Assembly: GCA_006227085.1 (NCBI GenBank)
Contig: SBFY01000117.1
Location: 1-38,008, forward strand
DNA: 38,008 nucleotides
Direction of reading: 5' to 3'
Source: Gammaproteobacteria bacterium
GTDB taxonomy: Bacteria; Pseudomonadota; Gammaproteobacteria; Pseudomonadales; M0112
Position 1 is the first letter of the stretch, and each line of letters starts with the position of its first letter. The position numbers and the translations under genes were made by a program. The notes beneath the pieces are model-generated. The model worked only from the letters and a program-made list of their open reading frames with translations, was not told where the DNA came from and did not search any database. This document shows, in pieces, positions 1-7,531 of this stretch.

Positions 1-1419
1 AAAGCCTATGTCACCTACGGCAAGGAAATGGTCAAGTGGACCATGGAAAACACCCGCACCCAGTTCCAGGCCCTGGATGTCTACCCGGATTACTATCCAG
101 CCGTGCCGGGCTACAAGCCAGGCAGTCGCAGTACGGAACCGATGGCGTTTGATGGCCGTTTGCTGGGTGACGAATTCGAGCATTTGCGCGACCCGCATGT
201 GCAGTTACTGATTTTTGGCCGTTTGATGCTGACCACTTATGAAGTGCGGGATGTGTTCAAGCAAGCGCCGGGTTGGGTATGGCTGATGATCAAGTCCATG
301 CTGGACTACCTCAGTGATTTCAAATATCGCCTGAAGAGCAAGCGTAGCCGCCGGTTGACCTTTGGCAATGCCTTGATGGGTTCGCTGCGCATGTCGATGA
401 TTGATCGGGATATTCCCTTGTGGCGCAATTGCCCGCTGAAAGAGCTGGTGGTGGAAGATGGCCGTGTCGTCGGTGCGGTAGTGGAGCGTGATGGGCGCAG
501 CATGCGTATCCAGGCGCGCAAAGGCGTGTTGCTGGCGGCAGGTGGCTTCGAAAGCAGTCAGGCCCTGCGTGAAAAATACCTGCCGGGCCCGACCAAGGCG
601 GAGTGGACCGCCGCTAACCCGGCCAATACCGGTGACGCGATTGAAGCCGGTATCCGTATCGGTGCCGGTACCGGTTTCATGGACGATGCCTGGTGGGGAC
701 CAACCTGCATGCCGCCCGGCGAACCGACAGCGCGCATGTTGATCATTGAAAAATCGTTGCCGGGCTGCCTGTTTGTAGCTCCGGATGGCAAGCGTTTTAC
801 CGACGAAGCCGCGGCCTATATCGAAATCGTCAAGGACATGCACAAGGAACAGGCCAAGGGTCGTGAGGTCCTGCCGGCGTGGATGATCTTCGGGCGTCAT
901 TACCGCAAGAAATACCCGATGGGGCCGGTATTGCCGGGCGCCAACATGCCGGATTTCGCGGTGCCCAAACATTTGTGGGACAGCTTTATTTACAAGGCGG
1001 ATACAGTTGAAGCGCTGGCCAGCAAGATCAAGGTCGATGCCAATGGCTTGATGGAATCCATCCGCAAGATGAATGAGTATGCGGTGACCGGGGAAGACCT
1101 GGATTACCGCAAGGGTGCCAATGAATATGACCGGTATTACGGTGATGAGGCCGTGACGCCTAATCCCTGCCTGGCAGCAGTAGAGCCGCCGTATTATGCC
1201 GTACAGATTTTCCCCGGTGATCTGGGTACGAAAGGCGGCCTGCAGGCTGATGAAAAAGCCCGCGTGCTGGATGCCCAGGGGCAGGTTATCCCTGGCTTGT
1301 ATGCCGTGGGCAACAACTCGGCGGCGGCCATGGGGCCCACCTATGCAGGTGCCGGTTCCACGATTGGCCCGTCCATGACCTTTGGCTACATTGCCGCCAA
1401 TGACATGATGGGTCAGTGA
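1..1419 (+). CDS. 3-ketosteroid dehydrogenase-like FAD flavoprotein (5' truncated by window edge)
   Basis: The frame is open from base 1, so the N-terminal FAD (GxGxxG) segment lies outside the window; 472 residues are visible. The C-terminal part reads like the 3-ketosteroid delta1/delta4-dehydrogenase branch of the fumarate-reductase flavoprotein superfamily. It has DYYPAVPG near the visible N-terminus, the FAD-contact stretch PGDLGTKGGL, IPGLYAVGN, and TYAGAGSTIGPSMTFG at the C-terminus. In characterised KSTDs the Tyr and Gly of that last motif are catalytic (Tyr487/Gly491 in R. erythropolis KstD1), and both are present here. Such enzymes insert a double bond in the steroid A ring. The delta1, delta4(5alpha) or other-substrate choice cannot be made from this fragment. 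An intrinsic terminator follows directly. Confidence 0.8.
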   Translation, partial: KAYVTYGKEMVKWTMENTRTQFQALDVYPDYYPAVPGYKPGSRSTEPMAFDGRLLGDEFEHLRDPHVQLLIFGRLMLTTYEVRDVFKQAPGWVWLMIKSMLDYLSDFKYRLKSKRSRRLTFGNALMGSLRMSMIDRDIPLWRNCPLKELVVEDGRVVGAVVERDGRSMRIQARKGVLLAAGGFESSQALREKYLPGPTKAEWTAANPANTGDAIEAGIRIGAGTGFMDDAWWGPTCMPPGEPTARMLIIEKSLPGCLFVAPDGKRFTDEAAAYIEIVKDMHKEQAKGREVLPAWMIFGRHYRKKYPMGPVLPGANMPDFAVPKHLWDSFIYKADTVEALASKIKVDANGLMESIRKMNEYAVTGEDLDYRKGANEYDRYYGDEAVTPNPCLAAVEPPYYAVQIFPGDLGTKGGLQADEKARVLDAQGQVIPGLYAVGNNSAAAMGPTYAGAGSTIGPSMTFGYIAANDMMGQ

Positions 1420-1435
1420 GGCTGTCCCGGCCGCT

Positions 1436-1464
1436 AAAAAAAGGCGCCCCAAGGCGCCTTTTTT
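1436..1464 (+). terminator. Intrinsic terminator after the KSTD-like gene
   Basis: GGCGCC (1443-1448), loop CCAA, GGCGCC (1453-1458), flanked by a 7-base A run before and a 6-base T run after. The A/T flanks extend the stem and make it usable in both directions. Confidence 0.9.
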
Positions 1465-1500
1465 GTGTGCGTCCAGTCTGTCGGGCGGGTTTTGTGTTGG

Positions 1501-1529
1501 TTGCGATTCATGGGCCGAATCGCTAGACT
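1501..1529 (+). promoter_or_regulatory. Sigma70-type promoter with an embedded palindrome, upstream of the DUF4156 lipoprotein
   Basis: TTGCGA (1501-1506), 17-bp spacer, TAGACT (1524-1529). The bases 1503-1523 form a perfect inverted repeat, GCGATTC-N7-GAATCGC, that covers part of the -35 box and the whole spacer. That is where a repressor or a MerR-type distorting activator would sit. The start codon is about 50 bases downstream. The promoter call rests on box match and spacing; the operator role is inferred. Confidence 0.6.
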
Positions 1530-1581
1530 GCCGCGCGTTCAGGGGCCATGTGTGCCTGCTCGTGACCGAAGAGGTGTCCAG

Positions 1582-1899
1582 ATGCGTATTTCCCGGGTTT
1601 TATTGCTGTCATCCTCCCTGTTGCTGGTATCGGCATGTACATGGGTTGAGCCGACAATCGGGTCCCGCAGTGTCAGTGTGGTGAAGCCCGAGCATGTGGC
1701 AACGTGTGAGCAGATTGGCCAGACCAATACCCGTACTGCTGCCAAGATCGGCTTTATCCGTCGTAACGCCGCTACCGTTGCCAAGGAATTGCAGACCTTG
1801 GCCCGTAACGATGCGGCAGCCATGGGGGGTGATACCGTGGTTGCCCAGGGCAGCTCCTATGAAGGCAGCCAGCGCTTCCTGATCTATCGTTGCCAGTAA
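1582..1899 (+). CDS. DUF4156-family small lipoprotein
   Basis: A 105-residue protein beginning MRISRVLLL, with a basic n-region, a hydrophobic core and a lipobox LVSAC. It is predicted to be processed by signal peptidase II and anchored by the Cys. The mature part carries the V-x-C start-of-domain region (EHVATCEQIGQT) and ends in a GGDTVVAQG...FLIYRC pattern, which I associate with the DUF4156/RcsF-like lipoproteins. Two non-lipid cysteines remain (in ATCEQ and YRC) and could pair. I chose ATG 1582 because it starts a clean lipoprotein signal; the frame is open further upstream but without signal-like residues. It is monocistronic, between its own promoter and its own terminator. Function unknown. 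Confidence 0.8.
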   Translation: MRISRVLLLSSSLLLVSACTWVEPTIGSRSVSVVKPEHVATCEQIGQTNTRTAAKIGFIRRNAATVAKELQTLARNDAAAMGGDTVVAQGSSYEGSQRFLIYRCQ

Positions 1900-1916
1900 C
1901 CCTTCGCGTGCCTAAG

Positions 1917-1940
1917 CCCCAGCCCTCGCTGGGGTTTTTT
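1917..1940 (+). terminator. Intrinsic terminator after the DUF4156 gene
   Basis: CCCCAGC (1917-1923), loop CCTC, GCTGGGG (1928-1934), then six T. Confidence 0.9.
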
Positions 1941-1965
1941 ATGGCCGCTATCTTTTAAAGTGCGG

Positions 1966-1990
1966 CCTATCACACGGATTTTGTGATAGG
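1966..1990. repeat. Perfect 9-bp inverted repeat upstream of the DUF1631 gene
   Basis: CCTATCACA (1966-1974), 7-bp spacer, TGTGATAGG (1982-1990). It has no T tract, so it is not a terminator. It lies about 100 bp before the DUF1631 start and just upstream of a -10-like TAGAAT (2021-2026) that lacks a convincing -35. It could be an operator or an RNA hairpin. Confidence 0.7.
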
Positions 1991-2092
1991 ATTCACACCG
2001 CTATTCACGGGATTGTCCCCTAGAATAAGCCGATCCAGTCAGTGACATCACATGCCCACTATCTGGTGCGCATGTTCCAAGGAATCTTGCGT

Positions 2093-4576
2093 ATGGATGC
2101 GATCAAGCCCCAGCACAAGCATATTGCCGAACTCCGGAAATCCAGCCTGGAATTTTCGGACAAGCTTTTGTCACTGTATTTGCCAGCGCTTGAAGCTATT
2201 TTGCTGGAAATGGCTGATGCCACGCGTGGCAGTGAGCAAATGCAGTTGTTGGCATTGGTGCGTGATTTCAAGGCCAAACGGGACATGCTGGCTGGCGATT
2301 TCAAACATTATATCGCTGAAGGTTTCCTGCAATTCCAGCAAAAAACCCTGGGCAATAAAACGGTCGCCGAAGAGCCGGAAGATTTATCGACAGACCTCTC
2401 CCTGATTGCCAACGATGAGCTGGAGCAGGAATTGGCAGCAGCCGGGATTGCCCGGCGTGCGACAGCACGCTATGCCGAATTGCTGCAAGCACTCAACCAA
2501 CGCATGGCGGTGGTGAATGGCGGCGAACGATTACTGGAAGATGGGAATCCCCTGGGGCCTTACCAGTTCACCCACGCATTGAAGCATGCCTTGCAACTGA
2601 TCGACCTGCAGGGCGGGTCCATGCCGTTACAAGCCTACAAATTGTTTGAAAAACGTTTTATCGGCCAGCTTGAGCCGTTTTACAAAGCCGCTAACCAGTA
2701 TTTGATTGATCACGATATCCTGCCGAACCTTCGCCCACGGCGAGGCGGTGTGATCAATAAACCCACGCCAACTGCCCCGGCTAAATCATCACCGCAGGAA
2801 GCAGCCAGTCATGCGGAAGTTGCGGCGACTGCTGTTGCACCGGTTGCCCAGTCGCCAGCCATGCCAGCAAATGCCACAGCGCGTGCGGCAGAGAGTATTC
2901 CGGCAGTGAACGCGACGGCAGAAAACGCCTTGTACCAGGCTATCCGGCAAGCCCAGCAGGGTGTGTCCGCGCCCTTGGCGGCCAGTGAAACCAGTGCTGC
3001 TGCGATGCCGCAAGCGCAAGTGCCTGTCACAACGGGCAGCGGCATGCCGCAGGGTGCGATGGGGCAGGGTCAACCAGGCGTTTCACCGGTATCGGTACAG
3101 CCGACGCCGGCATCACAGCCTGCGGCTTCTTCGCCAGTAGCAGCTGCTAATTACCAGCCCGGTTATTTCAGCAGCCCTGCCTTTGGCGGCCAGTACGGTG
3201 CAGCAGGTGAAGGTGCTGCGCCGGTAGCATTGTGTGCGCCGGGCGAAGTGGCCGGCGCATTGCAATCCGTTTCCACGGTTGGATATGCGGACACCCTCGA
3301 ACAGTCTGATGTGCCGCACGCATTAACGCCCGCGCATTTCCAGCTGGTGACCACCCAAATCAAGAACGAAATTGGTAACGATAAGCGACTGAGTGATGAT
3401 GAAGGGCGTGTGATTGATTTGGTGGGCATGATTTTTGAGTACATGCTCGGCGACAAAAACCTGCCGGATGCGGTCAAGGCTGTGCTCAGTTACTTGCATA
3501 CCCCATACCTGAAAGTAGCCTTCATTGATGGGCACATGTTTGAGCAACCCGAGCACAGTTCACGCCAGTTATTGAACTGCCTGGCCGAAGCGGGTTCACG
3601 TTGGGTCAATGCCAAGGGCGAAAGCCAATTCCGCGTGTTTTCCAAAATCAAGGAAGTGGTGCGACGCATCCTCAAGGAATTTGATGACGACCTGGGCTTG
3701 TTTGATGAATTGCTTGCCGAGGTGCAGGAGTTCAATCGCACTGTAGAACGCGGCGTTGCCTTGATGGAACGGCGTGCAAGGGAAAAAGCGCAAGGTGAGG
3801 AACGTTTGCGTGAGGGTAAGCGGAGGGCACTCACGGAATTGAAGCAGCGAATGGCAGGCCATGATTTGCCATCGTATTGCATCGTGCTGTTGTTGCATCC
3901 CTGGCTGGATTACCTGACATTCAATTTGCTCCGTCATGGCGAAAAGTCTGCAGAGTGGAACGCCGCACTGCAGATGGTGGATGACATTATCTGGAGTATT
4001 CGTCCACCGGATGATGAAGCCCAGCGTGATGTGTTGCGGCAAATGACCGAAGGCATATACAAGGCAGTCTCTGAGGGTTTGGAGACGGTTGGCTATGATC
4101 CTGTGCGCGCACAGGGTTTGCTGGAACGCTTGCGCCAAACCCATGGGTTGGCCTTGCAAAGCCAGGCAGTGGAAGTGGCCGAGCCGGCACAGCGCGAGCA
4201 GATGGAAGCAGAAGTGACCGAGCAGTTGGGCGGCGATGAGCCGGATCCTGCATTGTTGAGCCAGGCAGAGCAAGACCTGGTCGAAAAATTGCGTTTGATG
4301 GAATATGGCACCTGGTTTGAATTTGACGAACTGGATGATTATCACTTTATTCGTGCCAAGGTCAGCTGGTTTAACGCCAGCACATCGCGTTATTTGTTGG
4401 TGGACTTGAGCGGCAAACAATTGGCGATGAAGGGCGGGCTGGATATCGCCCGCCTGGTACTGGCTGGCAAGGCCCGCATGATCAGTGGTTCTGCCAAGCC
4501 GTTTTTTGAACGCGCACTGGAAAATATCCTGGCCCGGTTGCGTGACAGCATGGCCTCGGCGCATCCAGCCACATAA
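2093..4576 (+). CDS. DUF1631 family protein
   Basis: An 827-residue cytoplasmic protein of the DUF1631 family (often mislabelled thymidine phosphorylase in pseudomonads). The N-terminal ~200 residues are helical. An Ala/Pro/Gln/Ser-rich low-complexity linker follows, roughly residues 220-400. A long C-terminal helical part then carries the family blocks: VIDLVGMIFEYML, LSYLHTPYLKVAFID, LNCLAEAGSRW, and a terminal segment WFEFDE...KVSW...YLLVDLSG. That last segment looks like a PilZ-type beta-barrel end, as seen in this family, but I see no clear RxxxR c-di-GMP motif in it. ATG 2093 is preferred because AAGGA lies 9 bases upstream; GTG 2042 and ATG 2072 are in frame but have poor ribosome sites. 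The next gene, 60 bases on, is a PilZ protein, which supports a c-di-GMP connection. Biochemical function unknown. Confidence 0.8.
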   Translation: MDAIKPQHKHIAELRKSSLEFSDKLLSLYLPALEAILLEMADATRGSEQMQLLALVRDFKAKRDMLAGDFKHYIAEGFLQFQQKTLGNKTVAEEPEDLSTDLSLIANDELEQELAAAGIARRATARYAELLQALNQRMAVVNGGERLLEDGNPLGPYQFTHALKHALQLIDLQGGSMPLQAYKLFEKRFIGQLEPFYKAANQYLIDHDILPNLRPRRGGVINKPTPTAPAKSSPQEAASHAEVAATAVAPVAQSPAMPANATARAAESIPAVNATAENALYQAIRQAQQGVSAPLAASETSAAAMPQAQVPVTTGSGMPQGAMGQGQPGVSPVSVQPTPASQPAASSPVAAANYQPGYFSSPAFGGQYGAAGEGAAPVALCAPGEVAGALQSVSTVGYADTLEQSDVPHALTPAHFQLVTTQIKNEIGNDKRLSDDEGRVIDLVGMIFEYMLGDKNLPDAVKAVLSYLHTPYLKVAFIDGHMFEQPEHSSRQLLNCLAEAGSRWVNAKGESQFRVFSKIKEVVRRILKEFDDDLGLFDELLAEVQEFNRTVERGVALMERRAREKAQGEERLREGKRRALTELKQRMAGHDLPSYCIVLLLHPWLDYLTFNLLRHGEKSAEWNAALQMVDDIIWSIRPPDDEAQRDVLRQMTEGIYKAVSEGLETVGYDPVRAQGLLERLRQTHGLALQSQAVEVAEPAQREQMEAEVTEQLGGDEPDPALLSQAEQDLVEKLRLMEYGTWFEFDELDDYHFIRAKVSWFNASTSRYLLVDLSGKQLAMKGGLDIARLVLAGKARMISGSAKPFFERALENILARLRDSMASAHPAT

Positions 4577-4636
4577 AATGTATCCGGGCCAATGGTCCGT
4601 CATGATGCAGCCAGCCAGATGAATGGGAGTGTGGTC

Positions 4637-5017
4637 ATGGAAGAAGAATCGTTTGAAAACCGCCGCAAGCATCCACGGTATCCGCTGGACAAGAAAATCC
4701 ATGTCATCAATCGCGCGACGAACGAGTCATTGGGCGTGATTGCCAACCTGTCTGAAGGCGGCTTGATGTTGGTGCATCGGTCACCCTTGCCGGCAGACGG
4801 GATTTACCAATTGGCGATTGAGCTTGAGCCGGGTGTGATTGCCAATAAGGACATGGTCACCATCGAGTTGGGTGTTGACTGTCTCTGGAATAGCCCGGCC
4901 GCTCAACAACAAGCCGATGCTTATTGGTCGGGCTGTGAAATCATCGATATCTCGGACCAGCATTTGGGTCTGCTTGTGCAGTTGATTGCAGCTGTGCGTC
5001 CACTGGAAACCCGCTGA
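4637..5017 (+). CDS. PilZ domain protein (predicted c-di-GMP receptor)
   Basis: A 126-residue stand-alone PilZ domain. The c-di-GMP signature is intact: an RxxxR at residues 10-14 (RKHPR) and an N-x-S-x-x-G box (NLSEGG) at 37-42. PilZ domains bind cyclic di-GMP and change conformation to alter a partner. ATG 4637 was chosen because GGGAG lies 7 bases upstream; in-frame ATGs at 4592 and 4619 would add residues outside the domain. It sits 60 bases after the DUF1631 gene on the same strand with no terminator between them, so cotranscription and functional partnership are likely but unproven. Confidence 0.9.
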   Translation: MEEESFENRRKHPRYPLDKKIHVINRATNESLGVIANLSEGGLMLVHRSPLPADGIYQLAIELEPGVIANKDMVTIELGVDCLWNSPAAQQQADAYWSGCEIIDISDQHLGLLVQLIAAVRPLETR

Positions 5018-5085
5018 TCCTGTTTGCATCTGTGGCATCTGCCGTTTAGTCTTGGCATCAACCTGGACAATAAGGGTTGCTCCCC

Positions 5086-5607
5086 ATGGCTAAAAAACGT
5101 TGGTACGACTGGCTGTTTATCCTGATGTTCCTGTTTTTCGGGTTCGTGGCGTGGTACTACGAGCCGATGTTCTTCTTTGGTTGGTCGGGTTGCGACTGGG
5201 GCAATATTGCGCAGGGCCTGGAAGGTCCCTGTGGGCAGCACTGGGTCGGGCAAGCCTTTGTGGGTTATACCGAGGTAGAGCCCCTTTACCGTAATGCGCC
5301 GGTTTTCCTGCAGATCATCAATGAATTCGATGTGTTCCTGTTTGGTCCGTTCTATGCCATTTCACTGTTTGCTTTCTTCACGAACCAGCACACATCGGGT
5401 TGGTATCGTGCTGTCGGCACATTCTTTTGTGGCATGTTGCTGTATGCCATGATTTTTTACTTCACGTGGGAGTTCCGTACCTACCGGGAAACCGGTGCCA
5501 ACATTACCCAGGTCGTGATCATTAACGGGCCGTGGGCGTTGGGCAAGGTCCTGCTGTTGATGCGTTTGTACTTGCCTGCGGATGTGCGGGACAGGGCATG
5601 GTCATGA
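5086..5607 (+). CDS. Four-helix membrane protein resembling emopamil-binding/EXPERA proteins
   Basis: A 173-residue integral membrane protein with hydrophobic segments at about 8-25, 80-100, 107-128 and 140-164. The order and spacing of features recall the emopamil-binding protein (EBP, sterol delta8-delta7 isomerase)/EXPERA family. FGPFYAISLFAF parallels the WGPLSLWVV region of EBP, FTWEF parallels its FLTEH (acidic residue E129), and INGPW parallels its N-A-L-W (N147/W150). The first EBP histidine is not evident. This is family resemblance recalled by eye, not a search. ATG 5086 has TAAGGG upstream. The stop overlaps the next start (ATGA at 5604), so the two are translationally coupled. Nearby KSTD-like flavoproteins make a sterol/steroid or lipid substrate attractive, but this is inference. 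Confidence 0.55.
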   Translation: MAKKRWYDWLFILMFLFFGFVAWYYEPMFFFGWSGCDWGNIAQGLEGPCGQHWVGQAFVGYTEVEPLYRNAPVFLQIINEFDVFLFGPFYAISLFAFFTNQHTSGWYRAVGTFFCGMLLYAMIFYFTWEFRTYRETGANITQVVIINGPWALGKVLLLMRLYLPADVRDRAWS

Positions 5608-5942
5608 ACATGCGCATGCAAAAGGCGGTAGGGCTGTGCCTGGTAACGATGTCGCTGGCCGTACCAGCCCATGCCGTGGAAGACTTCGGGTTTATTTGTG
5701 AACGACCGGGCGAGCCCAAGCGCCAGATCCATGTCGCGTACGAAAGCCCGGCATCCCGTTTGCCGTGTGAAGTGCGTTACTTCAAGGGCGACAAGATGCA
5801 GGTCTTGTGGACCTCGAACAACACCCCCGGCTATTGCGGCGCCAAGGCGCGCGAGTTTGCCGACAAGCAGCGCGGCTGGGGCTGGCAATGCCAGGAGGTG
5901 TTGTATCAGGATGAAGCGGATGCCGCGGGCAGCGCCCGCTGA
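5604..5942 (+). CDS. Small secreted four-cysteine protein
   Basis: A 112-residue protein with a Sec signal peptide (hydrophobic core, cleavage after VPAHA). The mature domain of about 88 residues contains four cysteines (FICERP, LPCEV, GYCGA, WQCQE), consistent with two disulfides in the periplasm. ATG 5604 gives a 4-base ATGA overlap with the membrane-protein gene, and CAGGG lies about 6 bases upstream; ATG 5598 is an alternative. It ends one base before the convergent Tat-exported flavoprotein. I do not recognise the family. The tight coupling suggests it works with the EXPERA-like membrane protein. Confidence 0.75.
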   Translation: MNMRMQKAVGLCLVTMSLAVPAHAVEDFGFICERPGEPKRQIHVAYESPASRLPCEVRYFKGDKMQVLWTSNNTPGYCGAKAREFADKQRGWGWQCQEVLYQDEADAAGSAR

Positions 5943-5943
5943 T

Positions 5944-7467
5944 TCACTGGCGGGTGGCCAGGTGCCGCCCCGCACAGCGCCCGAAAAAACTGCCGTCGCC
6001 GACCGACAACCCACTGGCCATGTACGGAGCCTGTGGCAAACCGTTGGCGGTGCGACCAGCGGCGTACAAGCCCGGGATCACATCACCTGATGCGTGCAGC
6101 ACTTGTGCATCGGTATTCGTCAGTAATCCACCAAACGTCAGGATAGGGGCAAAATCCTGGCTCGCGTCCATGCGCCATGCATGGAAGGGTGGCTTTACGA
6201 TTGGCGCAATAAAATCAGCGTGCTTGTGGAACAAGGGGTCTGCTTGCTGTGTGGCGTGGCGGTTGTAATAGGCCACGGTTTCCTGCAAGGCATGGTCCGG
6301 CATGTCCAGGGATTGCTCCAGCTCGCGAATGCTGTTTGCCTGGGCGATGTGCGGGTAAAAATGATTATCGGGATAGGCGTGGTCGGCATCCGTGATGATG
6401 TAGGCCACTCCACCCTGATGGATCACGACTTCGTGACCCACGACACCGTAGTAGTAATCTTCCGCCATGAAGCGTTGGCCGCGCCGGTTCACAAAAATAC
6501 CGCGCAAGGCGCGTTCGGGCGGGTAGGTGGGTAGCACAATCATGGCCTGGTGCATGCGGATGGCGGCAGCACCAACCCCCATGCCCATCAGGATACCCAA
6601 GCCAAGATCGCCAGGCGATGCATGCGGGGTGCTGACGGCGGCCACTTCCGGTGCATAGTGTTTCACCATGTCGTGATTGCGGATGAAGCCACCGCAGGCG
6701 AGCACTACCCCTTTGCGTGCCCGGATGTTTTCCAGTTTGCCATGACGCATCACTTGCAGGCCCAGCACGCGGCCATCATCCGCCTGTACCAGGCGTTTGC
6801 CTGTCACCGCAGTCAATACTTTGCTGCCTTCGCGTTCCGCAGTGTCATTCAGGGCTTGCATGAGGCGCCAGCCGCCATGACCGGGTACGCCGGGCACATG
6901 GCCACGGGGAGCCGGCTTGGCGATGTCGCGGAAGGGATGGTTCAATTCACAGCCGGAGTAATACAGTGAGTTGTCGGTTTCTTGCGGGAATTCTTTTTCC
7001 CGCTGGAATTGCTGCGTGTAGGGCACGCCATTTGCGACCAGCCAGTCAAAGTGCCCAACGGCACCTTCACAATATTTCTGGATGCGTTCGAGGTGCGGGT
7101 GGGGGCCGCTGGCTGCAACGATGTAGTCCAGCATGGCTTCCACGCTGTCATCAAAGCCCAGGGCTTTCTGCAGGGCAGTGCCGCCGCCCAGGTAGCAAAC
7201 GCCACCTGACATGGCGGATGAGCCACCGCGGCTTTCCTGCATCTCCAGCACGAGGGTATCGGCACCTGCGCGGCGTGCTTCGATGGCGGCAGCCATGCCG
7301 GCCACGCCGGAACCCACGATCAAGGCATCGGTACTGAGGTCCCAGTGGCTGATGTCACGCTCGCGGACACTGGCATGGGCTTGGGTGTGTTGGCCAAGCA
7401 GGCTGCTGGCGGCCAGGGCACTGCCGGCAGCCAGTAGCCGGCGACGGGTAATACCGGATGTGCTCAT
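5944..7467 (-). CDS. Tat-exported KSTD/fumarate-reductase-type FAD oxidoreductase
   Basis: A 507-residue flavoprotein. The N-terminus has a twin-arginine signal (RRRLLAAG at residues 8-15, Ala-rich h-region, cut near AHA). The Rossmann FAD motif VGSGVAGMAAA follows at about residue 51, with a second-strand acidic residue in LVLE. The middle contains SSAMSGGVCYLGGG, and the C-terminus VIPGLYAAGRTANG and SGLSVGDGSFFGR, which places it with 3-ketosteroid-dehydrogenase/fumarate-reductase-like flavoproteins. ATG 7467 fits the signal and has GGGGA upstream; the longer frame (to 7545) adds non-signal residues. A Tat signal implies folded export with FAD bound. The substrate and electron acceptor are unknown; no cytochrome is encoded next to it. 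Confidence 0.8.
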   Translation of the reverse strand: MSTSGITRRRLLAAGSALAASSLLGQHTQAHASVRERDISHWDLSTDALIVGSGVAGMAAAIEARRAGADTLVLEMQESRGGSSAMSGGVCYLGGGTALQKALGFDDSVEAMLDYIVAASGPHPHLERIQKYCEGAVGHFDWLVANGVPYTQQFQREKEFPQETDNSLYYSGCELNHPFRDIAKPAPRGHVPGVPGHGGWRLMQALNDTAEREGSKVLTAVTGKRLVQADDGRVLGLQVMRHGKLENIRARKGVVLACGGFIRNHDMVKHYAPEVAAVSTPHASPGDLGLGILMGMGVGAAAIRMHQAMIVLPTYPPERALRGIFVNRRGQRFMAEDYYYGVVGHEVVIHQGGVAYIITDADHAYPDNHFYPHIAQANSIRELEQSLDMPDHALQETVAYYNRHATQQADPLFHKHADFIAPIVKPPFHAWRMDASQDFAPILTFGGLLTNTDAQVLHASGDVIPGLYAAGRTANGLPQAPYMASGLSVGDGSFFGRCAGRHLATRQ

Positions 7468-7531
7468 GGGGTTCCCCGCGTTTATGCGTATTGTTCCAGG
7501 GGTGCGTATACTCGGCAGTCTAGGGAATGTC

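Noticed and set aside
205..1452. 415-codon open frame on the minus strand opposite the KSTD-like gene
   Set aside because: It is a shadow of the plus-strand gene: its translation is His/Arg/Gln-rich without recognisable motifs, while the plus frame has clear family motifs.
1966..1990. CRP/FNR-type site
   Set aside because: CRP sites read TGTGA-N6-TCACA. Here the halves are in the opposite order (TCACA...TGTGA), so the match is only superficial.
3596..4702. 368-codon minus-strand open frame opposite DUF1631
   Set aside because: Same reason: composition is typical of antisense frames and it spans the real gene end and the start of the PilZ gene.
7507..7512. TATACT as a -10 for the AI-2E permease
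   Set aside because: No -35 hexamer at 15-19 bp; the TTGTTC upstream is only 10 bp away.
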